DNA of 64,000 nucleotides, taken from NCBI GenBank assembly GCA_013400975.1, contig WBMZ01011566.1, positions 1-64,000 on the forward strand. The letters run 5' to 3'. The notes beneath the pieces were generated by a model. It was not told the DNA's origin, did no database searches, and saw nothing but the letters and a program-made list of their open reading frames with translations. The stretch's first letter is position 1, and each line of letters opens with the position of its first letter. The DNA comes from Atrichornis clamosus. Taxonomy: Eukaryota; Chordata; Aves; Passeriformes; Menuridae. This document shows positions 52,859 through 64,000 of this stretch, piece after piece. The position numbers and the translations under genes are program-made.

Positions 52859-55709
52859 AACTTGAGATATCTTTTAGCCCTAGTATATGTCCTAAGAAAA
52901 ATTGCGTGCAGGGACACTGAGTCCTCTGCTGTTTATTGGTTGCAGCTGTGAAACTGAGGCTGGCATCAGACTAAAAAGCTTTTATGCTGTTTTTATCTTT
53001 GTCCCTTCATGAAGAAGGTAGCGGATGTACTCACAAACTGATTCAGAGACTTAGGAGCATGTATGTCCCAAACAAACCTAATCCAGTAATTATAATGTCT
53101 CAGCAGTGAATGATCACCAGAGCTTGTTTAAATGCAGGCAGTAGGTCTAACCACCATATCTTGGAGTAGCTCTTCTCAGTCCCATTCCAGTGAGCAAGGA
53201 AACAACCAATGCCTCCAAGGAGGACCTGTGTCTTCACCGGACAAGTCTAAGGGCATTCAGAAGGTGTTTAGGTAGTATGGTGATACTTAAATATATGAAC
53301 ATATATATTGCAGGCAGTAAAAATGGCAAGGGAGATTGAAGTTTTAAGAATGCCAATATCAGAACTGGAATTTAGCCTGTGTAGTAACTGAATTAATATT
53401 TCATTGAAATATAGTGATATTTCTAATATTTGAAGGAGTTTCTATATCTTATGACAATTGTCATGCATGGAACTGAATTGTTTACTTGCCAAGAGTTCTT
53501 TCTTGAAACCTGTATCCCCTTCTCATCTCCTTGATGTTACAAGATGGCACAGTGAAAATTTACAGGGCAGGAATATAGTGTCTGAACTTTTTCTCCGTTT
53601 TATCAGTAAACTACGACCCTTCTTGAATTTCAGTAGGTGTTTAGGTTTACTCTGGAGATTTACTGGAGAATGTTAATATAACTTGTGTAGGTGTTTGAAA
53701 AAAACTTCAAAAGACCAAACAAGTATTTTTATTTATCTGGGGATTCACACATTTTAAAGATGATAAAACTGCATTAACTACAGTTAAGAAGTCTAGCATG
53801 CATAAGATTGCATTTACCTTGGGAGTCTTTTCAATTCTGAACAAAACATGGTGTGCAGCATGTAATTATTAACAGGCCTTTAGCTCTGAGAAGGTATTGT
53901 TCCATTTGTTATTTCCTGCTCTGGTCATCTGCACTCACTGCATATTCTTGCATCTCTTTCTGTTTTTTCTGTGCTATCTCTTCACATAGGGAAGAACAAA
54001 ATTGCAACAACTCATAATGGGCTTGTACCCATAATGGAGCTGAGCAGAGATGAGAGGACTTTTCTCCATCTCTTACTTTCTTGTAAGGTAAAGATTTGCT
54101 TTTGGTCCCTTCAAGCATAGTGTGATTTCCTATGATACATAAATATCAGTATAGCTTAACTGAAAGTGATTTTCTCTAATTTCTTGCCCAAAGACTTGAG
54201 AAGGGAAATGAATAAAAAGAAATTAATATAGAACATCTACAGTTCTACACATAGGTCTTAGCTTCATCTGAGCTTTACGGTTCCTGCCCTGAGGAGCTTC
54301 AGGTCACGAGGAAATCAAGGTAAGCCATTTGGAATGGCTGAATATGTCATCACCTGCAGTGAGTTGAGCTGTGCTGCTTCTTGCAGCGTCTGTATCTTGA
54401 AGGAATTCCGTGTGTCAGGGAGCTGTGAGGGTTGTGACGTGCAATAGCACTTGCAGTCCCTTCATGGGCCTCTTTTATGTTGTCCAGCATGCCAGTACTG
54501 CACTAACAGCTAGGTAGATTTGGTATTTCTCCCACTGGGATGCATGCAAGTGGAGATGTTTGGCTTTGTTTTCATGTCTGTAGTAGTGAAAACTAGCCTA
54601 CCCATATTTTAACTTTTTTAAATTCTTTTTAATTTTTTTGCAATACTTGCATCCCTTTCTCAACTCTTTCTTCTTGATCATGCTCCACCCTATAGTAGAG
54701 GGGGATTTTTGTTGCCTTCACCTGCCAAACACTTGCTACCTCTGCTTTCAGATATCCTTTCAAACAGACTCAATCATTTCATTTTTAAAAATCTTTGTTC
54801 TCTGAATTGTTGCCCTATGCTTTTGCTCTGCAGGACTCACTGTTCCAGAGGCTGAGTACAGTGACATGTATCGTCATCATCATAGGCGGCAGTTTATGAG
54901 ACTCGATTTGAATGAAAATTGAAACCTGGAGAGCACATGTGTATTCAATTAAAAATCACACCTACAATCAGTGGGTTATACCTTAAAAAAAACAACCAAA
55001 CAAATGAAAAAGGAAATGAAAAAAACAAACAGAAACCTGGAAACAGTCATTTAGTGTGGTTATTGGTATGAACAAACTTACTTCTGACACTTAGTATTAT
55101 ATCTTAGATTAAAAGACCAGCAACAGCTAGGGGAAAAAATTCTGTGGGTATGTCTTAAAGTTCATGAACTTCAACATGTTTTCACCAGCTGTCCTTTGAG
55201 CTATTTATTTCAGATTAGATGGCAGTGTAAAGGTCAAAAATATTTTATAATCAACTTCAGCCATTAAAATCTTTATTTTAATCTTGAAGGAGAAAGAAAA
55301 ATCCTTTCTCATTCTCACTTGCTCAAAGCAGAACTGCATTTTAAGAGTCCAGGATGGTTTGTATACGAGTTTCCCATCTTATTTGCTACTCACCTGGGTA
55401 CAAAACTTTTTTCTTTGATGCAGTGAATGTAGAAATAAGCCTGACAACTGACACTGCACATCTGCAGAACTAACATTCATCTCCTGTTGTGCTGCTTTCA
55501 GCACTCTCTCCACAGCATCTTTCTCTTCTCAGTTCTATGTCTTGCAGACTTTCAGCATTTCCAATTCCAAATCCTTTTTGGTCCTCAGCTGGAAGCTGGC
55601 CTTGTGAAATCTTCACCTGTGAGAAGACAAGGCAAAAATCTAGATGCAAACTATCTGGACTAAATACAGATTACAGGATGTAAAGTAAATCTAAATAAAT
55701 ATTAGGGTG

Positions 55710-55731
55710 TTTTTTTGTTTGTTTGTTTGTT
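55710..55731. repeat. (TTTG)n microsatellite
   Basis: A T run followed by three to four TTTG units. The same motif recurs at 60897-60922. Confidence 0.8.
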
Positions 55732-56349
55732 CATTGTCTCTTAAACTATGCAAACTAATATAATTTTAGATGTTTTCTTTCTAATGAAAAAAATGTTTAT
55801 GTTTGTATAATTCTAAAGTAATTTTTAGGTGCCAGCTATATGGTATGTCACCTTAACAATGGAAGAGAAATTACTTGGTTTATTTAGGGGTTGTTTGCCA
55901 ACCTGAAAAATGAAACAGCATCCGTCACACTGCCCCCAAATGACCTCAGGTTTTGAAGGAACATGTAGAACTGACAGAGAAATGTTGCAGAGATGAACAA
56001 TTTGGATGATGCAGCAAAATGTGTAAATAAACAGTGACTACTATACAAGTACTTAAATATTGCCTGTGGTATAGAATTCCTTTTCTCTTGGCTACCTCTT
56101 CTTTCTTAGAAGGTAGCAAGTAAGTGATGAGTGATTGCTGGTGCTAGTGATGCTGTCATGCTTCAGTTAATCTTATTTCTTGCCCTTTTTTAAATTTAGA
56201 ACTTAATAAACTGAAATCCCGCCAGGAATCTGTATTCTGAAGCTTGTGACCTCCGGTATGTGGAGTGTGCTCCCTATCTCAAAGGATGACAACTTTTTAC
56301 CAATCATTTTTCATGATTTAAAATTGGAAGTCTTCCTCATTTCATCACT

Positions 56350-56368
56350 AAAAAAAAAAAAAAAAAAA
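56350..56368. repeat. Poly-A run (19 A)
   Basis: Nineteen A in a row on the plus strand. I looked upstream for a retrocopy body or polyadenylation signal that it could belong to and found none. Confidence 0.8.
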
Positions 56369-57694
56369 TGGAGACATGAGCTTACATTCAGCATGAAGCC
56401 CCTGGTGTTAAATTTTCAAAAATACCTAGATATCTCCAAAAGGTCTGCTAGCATTCAGTCCTAGTTCTTCTCCAGGCTATACTGGAGAGTTTAGGTCTAA
56501 AGTGTACTATTTTGAAATGGTAGTTTAACACCATTCAAGCTTTACAATTTTATTGAAAGTATTTCAGACCCAAAGCTAATAAAATATTTTAGTAAATGTC
56601 TATTTGGAATTCTGCCAGTCTGGTAGTGCAATGCATTATGATGCAAATACAGCTGGTAATTTTCCTCCACATTCACGGTAGAATAGGTGATATAGAACCA
56701 GGTTTAATTGCTGAATGTAATTGACAACTCTTTCCTGAAGCTGAAGAGAGGATTAATTGTCTCTCATTGTTACTTCTTGCTGTCTAAGTGTATCCTCAGG
56801 ATTGCAAACAGGTAAAAGAAACTGTTGTGCATGTGTTTTTCTCTGCTGATTTAGCTCCTGACTAACTCTATGCTGCTGCTTCTGGTCCTTGAGATACAAA
56901 CAGATTTCTCAATGCTATACTTCTCTTGAGTGAGTGTGTCTTTTGCTGTACTGATATAAAGTGGGTTAAGTATCTGGGGGGGGGAAAGCAACTTCACTTT
57001 TCTCTTGGAAGCAATTCATTGACTTGCCTCTGAGAAGCAGGCCAAGAGGAATACTGAGAAGATGCAGAAGTGCATCAGACTGGATATACTGCTAAACAGT
57101 AGCTATTAGCTGTGAATATGGTGAGATACTCTAGTATTTCCTCTGGGAGAAGACTTTTGAAATGGAAGTTTTTATCTGCATCATTATGTCTAACTGTCTT
57201 GGGTATATTTATTTCTTTTTTTCTAATTCAATAATTCGTCAATTGCTTCTGAAACCTTTTAATATTTTCTTCCTCAACAACATTTTATATTTGCTGTTTA
57301 ACCTGCTTACAGTTATGGCTTTCACTGGTGAGGTAAAAATCACGGCTAGAGAAACTATATTTTGTTGTTAGTCCCAAAATCATTTCAGTTATGCAAGCAC
57401 AGGCTGTTTAGTATTCCAAGATTTGGTGATGTCAGTGGACAGCATTGCTCTTTATGAGGTTACAGCAATCTCATCTTTCCTTTTTGACCAGTGTGCTATT
57501 TCAGGTTATGTTTACAAGTACCCTTTCCATTTGCAGCTAAAAAGGTCAAGTTTCCTCTGTATTCACAAGATAGTGACTATCTAGTGGTCACTGAAAGTGA
57601 CCTTAATTAATATTTGTTCTTTGCCTTAGCAAGAAGATTTGAACTTCATAACAATTCATTATAAACACATGAGAATCTACTCAATCTTAAATCT

Positions 57695-57744
57695 TAAAGG
57701 TAAGACAGGTGTGATGCTTCTAAAGGTAAGGGAGGTGGGGTGCT
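57695..57744. repeat. Imperfect tandem duplication, 26-bp period
   Basis: 24-base units at 57695-57718 and 57721-57744 match at 20 of 24 positions; both start TAAAGGTAAG and end TGCT. A small old duplication. Confidence 0.7.
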
Positions 57745-58444
57745 GCATTGTATGATAATCTTTATATTCAGTCTTCCTACTAGTTCACTTGGCATACTGA
57801 AAAGACTTTTTTAGAACTAGATGGAAAAACAGAATACATGTTTAAATGGAGATCTCAGTTCAAGAGCCTTACACATGATGTTTGAAATACTAACAGTATT
57901 CACCTGTGGTGACTGTGTTGTCAGGTGTGGCTGGTAAATGTTGACTGACCTCAGGGCAATGATGTAATGAATGCCATTCGTAAGTACTTTTCATAGGAGA
58001 GGTTCTGAGCAGGGGGAGGAGGTAAAATGGGAGCAAAGAGGGGAGAGCTCCTCTTAGAGGTCTGTGAGGGACATACAGATATGTACTGCAGCAAGGGGTA
58101 TGTGAGGGTATGTATTAAAAGCAATTCCTTGTCTTATTTTTAGAGAACAGTTCATGGTACAGCTTTGCTCTAGGCTTTTTAAGTGTGCATTGCTCTTGTG
58201 AAATTTGTTATTTGGTGTCTTGCGTGACTACAGAAGATGTGTTTTTTAAATATATTTTTAGCTCTGGGATGAGGTGGAGCAGAGGGAGAGAAAAAGTATG
58301 GGACTGTGGGGGTCTGAATACCCTCTCATGTTAGTAAAACTGGTTATAAATGGTATTAAACTCCAATGATTTTTTGTTTAATATATAGATGGAAAATGAG
58401 GTCTGCATGTCTCTATGTTTGAATTTCTATTTCTAGTTGATGTG

Positions 58445-59568
58445 AAGAGAGAGATTTGGTACTGTCTCTCACAGGATCCTTCTGAACAAAGTGTCCTGCT
58501 CACAGCGGGGTAACTGTGTTACACCATATGTTAGCACCTGGCTCCCAGGTCGGGCACAAAGACTTAGAGTGACGGGGGTGACATCAGGCTGGTGTCTGGT
58601 CCCTAGTGGGGACCCACAGGGCTCCATCCTTGACCCAGTTCTCTTCAACATCTTCATGAGTGCATGGGATGCAGGACTCAAGGGCATATTAAGTAAGTTT
58701 GCTGATGATGCCAAATTGGGAGGAGCTGTCAACTTCCTTAAGGGCCGAGAGGCCCTGCAGAGAGATCTCAACAAATCAGTGAGATTAACAATCACCAACC
58801 ATGTGATGTTGAACAAGAGGAAGTGCTGGATTTGGTGCCTGGGATGGGGCAATCCTGGCTGTGTGTATGGACTGAGAAATGAAAGGCTGGAGAGCAGCCC
58901 CACAGAAACGGACCTGGGGGTCCTGGTCAACAACAAGTTGAATAAGAGTCAGGAGGGCCAACCATGTGCTGGGGTGCATCAGGCACAACATCACCAGTTG
59001 GGCAAGGGAGGGGATTGTCCTGCTCTGCTCTGCACTGGGGCGGCCTCACCTCGAGTGCTGGGGGCATCTTTATGGGCCACAATATAACAAAGACATTAAA
59101 GTAGTAAAAGGAGTCCAAAGAAGGGCAACAAAGATGGTGAAGGGGCTTGAGGGGAAGACTTGTGAAGAGCAACTGAGGTCACTTGGTCTGTTCAGCCTGG
59201 AGAAGTGGAGACTGAGGGGAGACCTCATTGCAGTCTGCAACTCCCTCACGAGGGGAAGAGGAGGGGCAGGTACCAATCCCTTCAATATCATGACCAGTGA
59301 CAAAACTCAAGAAAACAGCACGAAGCTGAGTTGGGGAGGTTTAGGTTGGATATCAGGTTGAAGTCTTTCCCTCCAGAGGGTGGTTGGGCACTGGAAGAGC
59401 CTCCCCAGGGAAGTGGTCACAGCACCAAGCCTGACAGAGTTCAAGCAGCATTTGGACAATGCTTTCAGGCACATGGTGTGACTCGGGTTATCTTGAATAC
59501 GGCCAGGAGTTGTACTTGATGATCCTGATGGGTCCCTTCCTACTCAGCATGTTCTATAATTCTGTGAT
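58445..59568 (+). mobile_element. CR1 LINE, 3' 1.1 kb, best-preserved copy
   Basis: A 5'-truncated CR1 covering the C-terminal part of ORF2 and the 3' UTR. CR1 ORF2 encodes an endonuclease and a reverse transcriptase; only part of the latter remains. An open frame at 58491-59087 (198 codons) contains P-Q-G-S (58615-58626), P-V-L-F-N-I-F, and an intact F-A-D-D catalytic box in S-K-F-A-D-D-A-K-L-G-G near 58694-58725. It is followed by the G-N-P-G-C-V-Y and E-T-D-L-G-V-L-V segments. Frameshifts occur before 58491 (a diverged F-G-T-V-S-H-R-I-L-L) and after about 58930, where the 131-codon frame at 58966-59361 continues the homology. It ends in ATTCTGTG (59559-59566). It is the same subfamily as 1-488. 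Inactive: truncated and frame-broken. Confidence 0.95.
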
Positions 59569-59955
59569 CTTTATCCATAATGCTGATTACTATAGATAAA
59601 TCAGTATTTATAAACTGGGATGATGTACATATTTTAAATTAGTGGGGAACACAAGAAATATTTTTAATTACCTAACAGCAGTTAGAGCTTCTTTCTCAGG
59701 TCGAGATGTATCTACATTTGAAGCGTGGTTTAATTTCTTGACTCTTTTCTTTGAAATCAAAAACATCCTATTAATTTCTTGTAACTAACTGTGAATGAGT
59801 GTCATTCTTGTATATCTGTGAGTGGAGGAACATCATTTTCATTGATACATGTTTGGAGGAAAAATTGTAAATTTAGTTTTGTGTCAAATGCTATACCCAG
59901 AAAATATTAAGCAGAAAAAGGTACCAGGAAAAACAAACCGTTTAGACAGTATACA
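59569..59955. other. Spacer between two tail-to-tail CR1 copies
   Basis: About 390 bases of AT-rich sequence with no gene or repeat that I recognise, lying between two opposed CR1 3' ends. Confidence 0.6.
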
Positions 59956-60053
59956 GGATCACAGAATATTTTGAGTTGGAGGGAACCCAGAAGGATCATC
60001 AAGCCCAGCTCTTAACCCTGCCCAGAACAATCCCAAGAGTCACACCATGTGCT
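59956..60053 (-). mobile_element. CR1 LINE, ~100-bp 3' tail
   Basis: The last ~100 bases of a CR1 on the minus strand. Read as its complement it runs 'gcacatggtgtgactcttgg', then 'gatgatccttctgggt', 'ccctccaactc' and 'attctgtgatcc'. That is the same subfamily end as the copies finishing at 488 and 59568. It is extremely 5'-truncated, as is common for CR1. It faces the 58445-59568 copy. Confidence 0.88.
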
Positions 60054-60896
60054 TCTTCTGCAACTTCAGATCTAACAAATGTAATTTTGGATATTTTTCC
60101 TGTTATGGTGTGAGACAAAAATGTTTTAGGCAAAAATGAGACTGAGTTAATGAAAGTTATCTATGATGTTTAGGTAAATGAGAAATGCTATGTAGGACAT
60201 ATGTCAACTGAAGTCCAAGAAGTGGAATGAAGGGGTGTTTAGCATATAGTAAATGAAATACCTTTGACAGATTTAAAGTACTGTTCACTTGGAAGCAGAA
60301 GTGTGAAAACAGAGAAATGAAGGAAAACAAAGATCATGTTTGGAAAAATAATTGATTAAAAGAGCCCCCCCTTGGGTTCTTTTTGTATTTATCTAGAAAT
60401 TCAGTTCAATCCTTTGGAAAAGACTTGGGTCGGTAGACTGGGAATTGCAGGCAAAGGTAGATATGAATTTTTCTCAAGTGTTAAATTGATAGATGTGTTC
60501 TGGTTGCTGACAAACACCTGTGAGAATAATACATATTTCATTTGGGAAGGCAGGAAAGCTAGAAGGAAGGCAGAAGTATATAAAATTCCCAGAACTAAAG
60601 GGCTTATAGCACTTTGATGTGTCTTCTCCAGATTGTGATATGGCTTGCTCATGTTTTTTAAAATGTGAGAGTCTAAAGGTCTAGTAAAAATAAATTTGTG
60701 TAATTTTAAAATATATACAGCTGAAAGATCAACTGTTGAGCATAAAAATATAAATCCTGATGAAAGAAACTGGAGCAGGCAGAAAATCAAGATGAATCAT
60801 GGGTCAGCTTCAATAAAAAAGAAAAAACCAAAACCAGGCCTAGTTTTTGGTGTGCATGAGCACAGAAGAAAGAATTGTTGTGGAGAGAGATTTTAA

Positions 60897-60922
60897 TGTT
60901 TGTTTGTTTGTTTGTTTGTTTT
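60897..60922. repeat. (TTTG)n microsatellite
   Basis: Six consecutive TGTT/TTTG units, uninterrupted; probably length-polymorphic. Confidence 0.85.
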
Positions 60923-61997
60923 GATTGTAGGGGTTTTTTTTTGTTTGGGAGACTGAAATATCAGTTTTTGAATTAATGTGCATTTTAGTTTAAAAGTAGC
61001 ATTTTAGTTTTAGCTATCTGCAGTCATGTGTTGTTTAGTTCTTAGGAAAGTAGACTTAATGTGATTGTTTGCTCTCAAGTCTCCCCTCAGTATTTCAATT
61101 ATTGTTGCAAAGCAATCACAGAATTCCTCAGCTGCCTCCATAGGAATTAACAACTTGTACCCTGTTAGAAGTCTAATCATCATACCATGAGACACAGACA
61201 CGCACAGTACAGATCTTTAATTCTTCTGATTACAGCACTTCTTGAGTAGTTTGTCCAGAAGCTTGTGGCAGACTGTTCCCAGAGGTAGGTTACTCAACCT
61301 GTTACAAACTTAAGTTCTTGCTCTCAAAAGCACATAATTAAATGCATATCAGTCTAACATGAATTCTTCTAGGCAGAGATTGTGATGGCTGACAGCTGGT
61401 CTGAAGGCTCACGAACATCGACATGGACACAGTCAGCGTCTATTCATAGAAAGAAAGCTCTGAGAAAAATAGATTCAGTTAGATTTAGCCATGAGAATAT
61501 TCTGTCAACAGAGCTAAGAAATCCAAAACAAAGAAAGAAATATGCAGCAACATTTGAAGTACCTGATGTTTTTCTGAAATGCATAAGTGCTGATGCTATA
61601 TTCAACCAATAAATGATAATGTTGCAGTTATATAATAGTAAATGGGTATATTGTAGCAGCTACGTAACCAATAATCCCGTAGCACAAATAGTAAAATATA
61701 GAAAAGTAAAAAGCAGATGGATTGTTTAATAAATACTGGCATCTGCCCAGAACCTTTGCACTGTTCATTTTGTGTGTCGCATCTGCCTCAACAGCGACAG
61801 ATTTTTCCAAAAACCAGAGCATTTATCACTCCTTGGAAACAGAATTTGTTCTGAAATAAAATTTAAGAAATAACTAAAAAGATGCTGAATAGATCTGAAC
61901 ATTTTAATTTTTGTAGAATAGCTTGCTGTCTTTTTTCCTTCCTGATTATAACCAGACTAACCTTTGGGGGAAAGGGTCTGAACATCCAGGCAACTCG

Positions 61998-62034
61998 CAT
62001 AAAGAATACTGAAGCTCTCATAAAGCGTACTGAA
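61998..62034. repeat. Imperfect short tandem duplication, 21-bp period
   Basis: CATAAAGAATACTGAA (61998-62013) and CATAAAGCGTACTGAA (62019-62034) differ at two positions and are spaced 21 bp apart. Confidence 0.65.
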
Positions 62035-64000
62035 AAGGTCACTTTTTGTGTAATGCTGAATTGTGTAATTCAAAGGATGCAGTTCATAGAATGGCATTCA
62101 CGTTAGCTTGTCATAAGAACTGTTTTCCATCAGTGATGGAGAAAATAGTCCTCCCTAAGGTATTTTTCGTCTCTTCCCTCCTTTTCCACTCTTCATGCAC
62201 GTGTTAGTTTGGCCTACACAGTTTTACAGTCATACCACACAGGGCAACCTCATGCTTGAACAGTGGAATAGTTTTATTTTTATTGGATATATATCTTGTC
62301 CTATTCCTATGAGCTGGGATGAGACTTTCAGTTATAAGCAGGTCACATCCATATAATAGCTAGTGTATACATGAAGTGAGATTTTTCTTACATCAGCTAA
62401 AATAAGTTTTTGTGACTTACCATGTTAATCAAAAGCAGAAAGTTCAGAAAAAATTCAAGAGTTCTGCAGCTGGTATTATGGTTAGTTTTCTTTAGACCTC
62501 CTGACAAGAAATGATTATATAGAAGGGACAATGCAGGTTCAAACCTCTGGGCCAGTCTGAGTTTTGTTGTGCTGTTCATGAAGCAGAGGATGGTATTTGT
62601 GTGTTTCTAAGAACATTGACATGTGAAAGTCAGAAGGTTTGGGAGTTCACTTGAGCTTTTATATCCTAATCTCTTTGATCAAGAAATCTGTCTCAAAACT
62701 CTCAGAATAAAATATTTTCTCTTGAGACTTCCAGTGATCTTTAGAGGTTGTGAAAGTAGCTATGCTTTCTGTATTTTGATGATTTAGGAGCTCTGAAGAA
62801 AGCAGAAGTATGTTGTTGGGTTGGGGTAAAGCACAGAGCAGTAGTAATACTGTTTCCTCCAGTGAACTCCAAAAGGTTCTGCAGTTAAACTTCAGGAAAA
62901 AATCTAGTTTTAATTTAGCAAATAATAATATTCCATCTCTCTTGGTCTTAGCACATCAGAACTAACACATAAAACTATGAAATCTATTGATTCTAGTGTG
63001 CCTGGTGTATTAAAAAGCTGGAAAAAGATGAATTTTTCCTTTTATGTATGACATTATCAAGCAGCACTCTTGTCATGGTGCTATTAAAGTTTCTAGCCTT
63101 GGATCAACCAGGGCCATAACTATTAAATATTGATATGACAATTTTGTCCTTAGACTCAGTAAGAATATGGCTGAGGGACAGGGCAGGAACCAAAGTCTGA
63201 CTGACTATTGAAGAACATTTATTCAAAGGAGAAACACATGGAAAAATATTGTCATTGGGCATCCACTGGCAAATGATTCTTTTGTTTTTTAACTTTTTTT
63301 TTTCCCCAATAAACTATTCTGCACACAGAAGGGAACTTTGTGTGACTGTGTTTTAAGGTTTCAGAAGCCTTTCATAATTCTTCAAAGTTCAGCTATTTTT
63401 ACATGGTCTCTAATTTCCCCTTAAATCCTGCGTTTCTGAGTGGAGAAATACTATTTCCACAAAGACTTAAAAACCCAAAAACAACAAAAACCCCAACATA
63501 CACCCAGATCAAAGGATCGGTAATCTTTGCTTCTCAGGTAGCTGGTGATAAAATCAAAGAGCAGAGAAAGAAAGAGCTTGCATTTCAAGAGTCAACTTAC
63601 TTGTTCTTCTTTACTTGCAGTATTTAAGGTGTGCACATCTAAACTAAACAACTGTAATCCTCTATTTAGAGAAGTGTCTGCTACCAACCTTCTTGTAATT
63701 GGTTTTTATTTTATGTTTCTTATCTGTTGATATTCTTGTTAACTTCTTTGGGTGTTCTTGATGTTAGTAATGGGATAATTTATATTTTAATTAAACAGTT
63801 GCTACAAAATATTATAGTGGAGTCTGGGACTTTTGTCTCCTTGTGACACTCTGAAAAGTGGCTTTTGCTGTCCAAATCCTACAGTGTGTCCAAGCAATGT
63901 CGTTCCTTTCATCGGACTATAATGTTGTTTTACCCTTTTTGGACTTAATTACTCTTAGTACTTGCCTGAAATGCATAACTAGGTATGCTGTGGAAACATT

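Larger units (their letters stand above)
52859..58444. other. AT-rich DNA without a supported gene
   Basis: No gene is recognisable except a weak exon-like signal at 54834-54922. Simple repeats: an A/C-rich patch (54985-55030), a (TTTG)n run (55710-55731), a 19-A run (56350-56368), a 9-G run (56976-56984) and a 24-base unit repeated with four mismatches (57695-57718 and 57721-57744). Open frames are at most about 72 codons. Confidence 0.6.
60054..64000. other. AT-rich DNA without a supported gene
   Basis: No gene or transposon is recognisable. Simple repeats: (TTTG)n at 60897-60922, an imperfect 16-base duplication (61998-62013, 62019-62034) and an A/C-rich patch at 63466-63500. The 129-codon minus-strand frame at 60401-60790 is hydrophobic without a recognisable family and fits chance expectation. 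Confidence 0.6.

Noticed and set aside
56350..56368. Poly-A run as the tail of a processed pseudogene
   Set aside because: No coding similarity, polyadenylation signal or flanking duplication could be seen upstream.
58469..58936. 155-codon minus-strand open frame
   Set aside because: It is antisense to the CR1 copy at 58445-59568.
60401..60790. 129-codon hydrophobic minus-strand open frame
   Set aside because: The hydrophobicity follows from T-rich codons; no family, no regular membrane-segment pattern, and length within chance.
62537..62548. Second B-box-like word GGTTCAAACC
   Set aside because: No A-box or foldable tRNA around it.

Overview
The window looks like a stretch of bird nuclear genome: AT-rich, gene-poor, and either intergenic or deep inside a large intron. 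The main evidence is the repeat content. There are seven pieces of CR1, the dominant LINE family of birds and other sauropsids. Several carry the reverse-transcriptase motifs PQGS or FADD, and the best-preserved copies end in the typical 3' octamer ATTCTGTG. There are also two copies of a GC-rich LTR that I recall from avian genomes. Overall repeat density is low, and I see no mammalian-type SINEs or L1. The species cannot be told from the sequence; Neoaves is a guess.

Layout. Positions 1-488 hold the 3' end of a plus-strand CR1. About 6.83-7.95 kb holds a solo endogenous-retrovirus LTR on the minus strand, bracketed by a short target-site duplication. This LTR contains a one-base assembly gap (N at 7654) flanked by a perfect 23-bp duplication, which is probably an assembly artefact. 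About 8-23.3 kb is unique AT-rich DNA. A 1.05-kb minus-strand CR1 lies at 23.35-24.41 kb. Older plus-strand CR1 remnants follow at 26.05-26.2, 29.1-29.74 and 42.02-42.43 kb. A second, truncated copy of the LTR lies at 52.69-52.86 kb on the minus strand. The best-preserved CR1 is at 58.45-59.57 kb on the plus strand. A 100-bp CR1 tail of the same subfamily follows at 59.96-60.05 kb in the opposite orientation, so the two lie tail to tail.

No host protein-coding gene, tRNA, rRNA or CRISPR array could be supported. The open reading frames outside the repeats are mostly 60-130 codons. That is what AT-rich random sequence produces, and none gives a recognisable protein. One short exon-like stretch (54834-54922) and a few conserved-looking blocks are given as low-confidence leads.

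I did not find an undescribed biological system. The more notable observations are the LTR's internal degenerate tandem array, which is open on both strands and could be misannotated as a gene; the assembly scar inside it; a 19-bp-stem hairpin at 20559-20616; an exact 22-bp tandem duplication at 41782-41825; and a tRNA-like motif near 29860.
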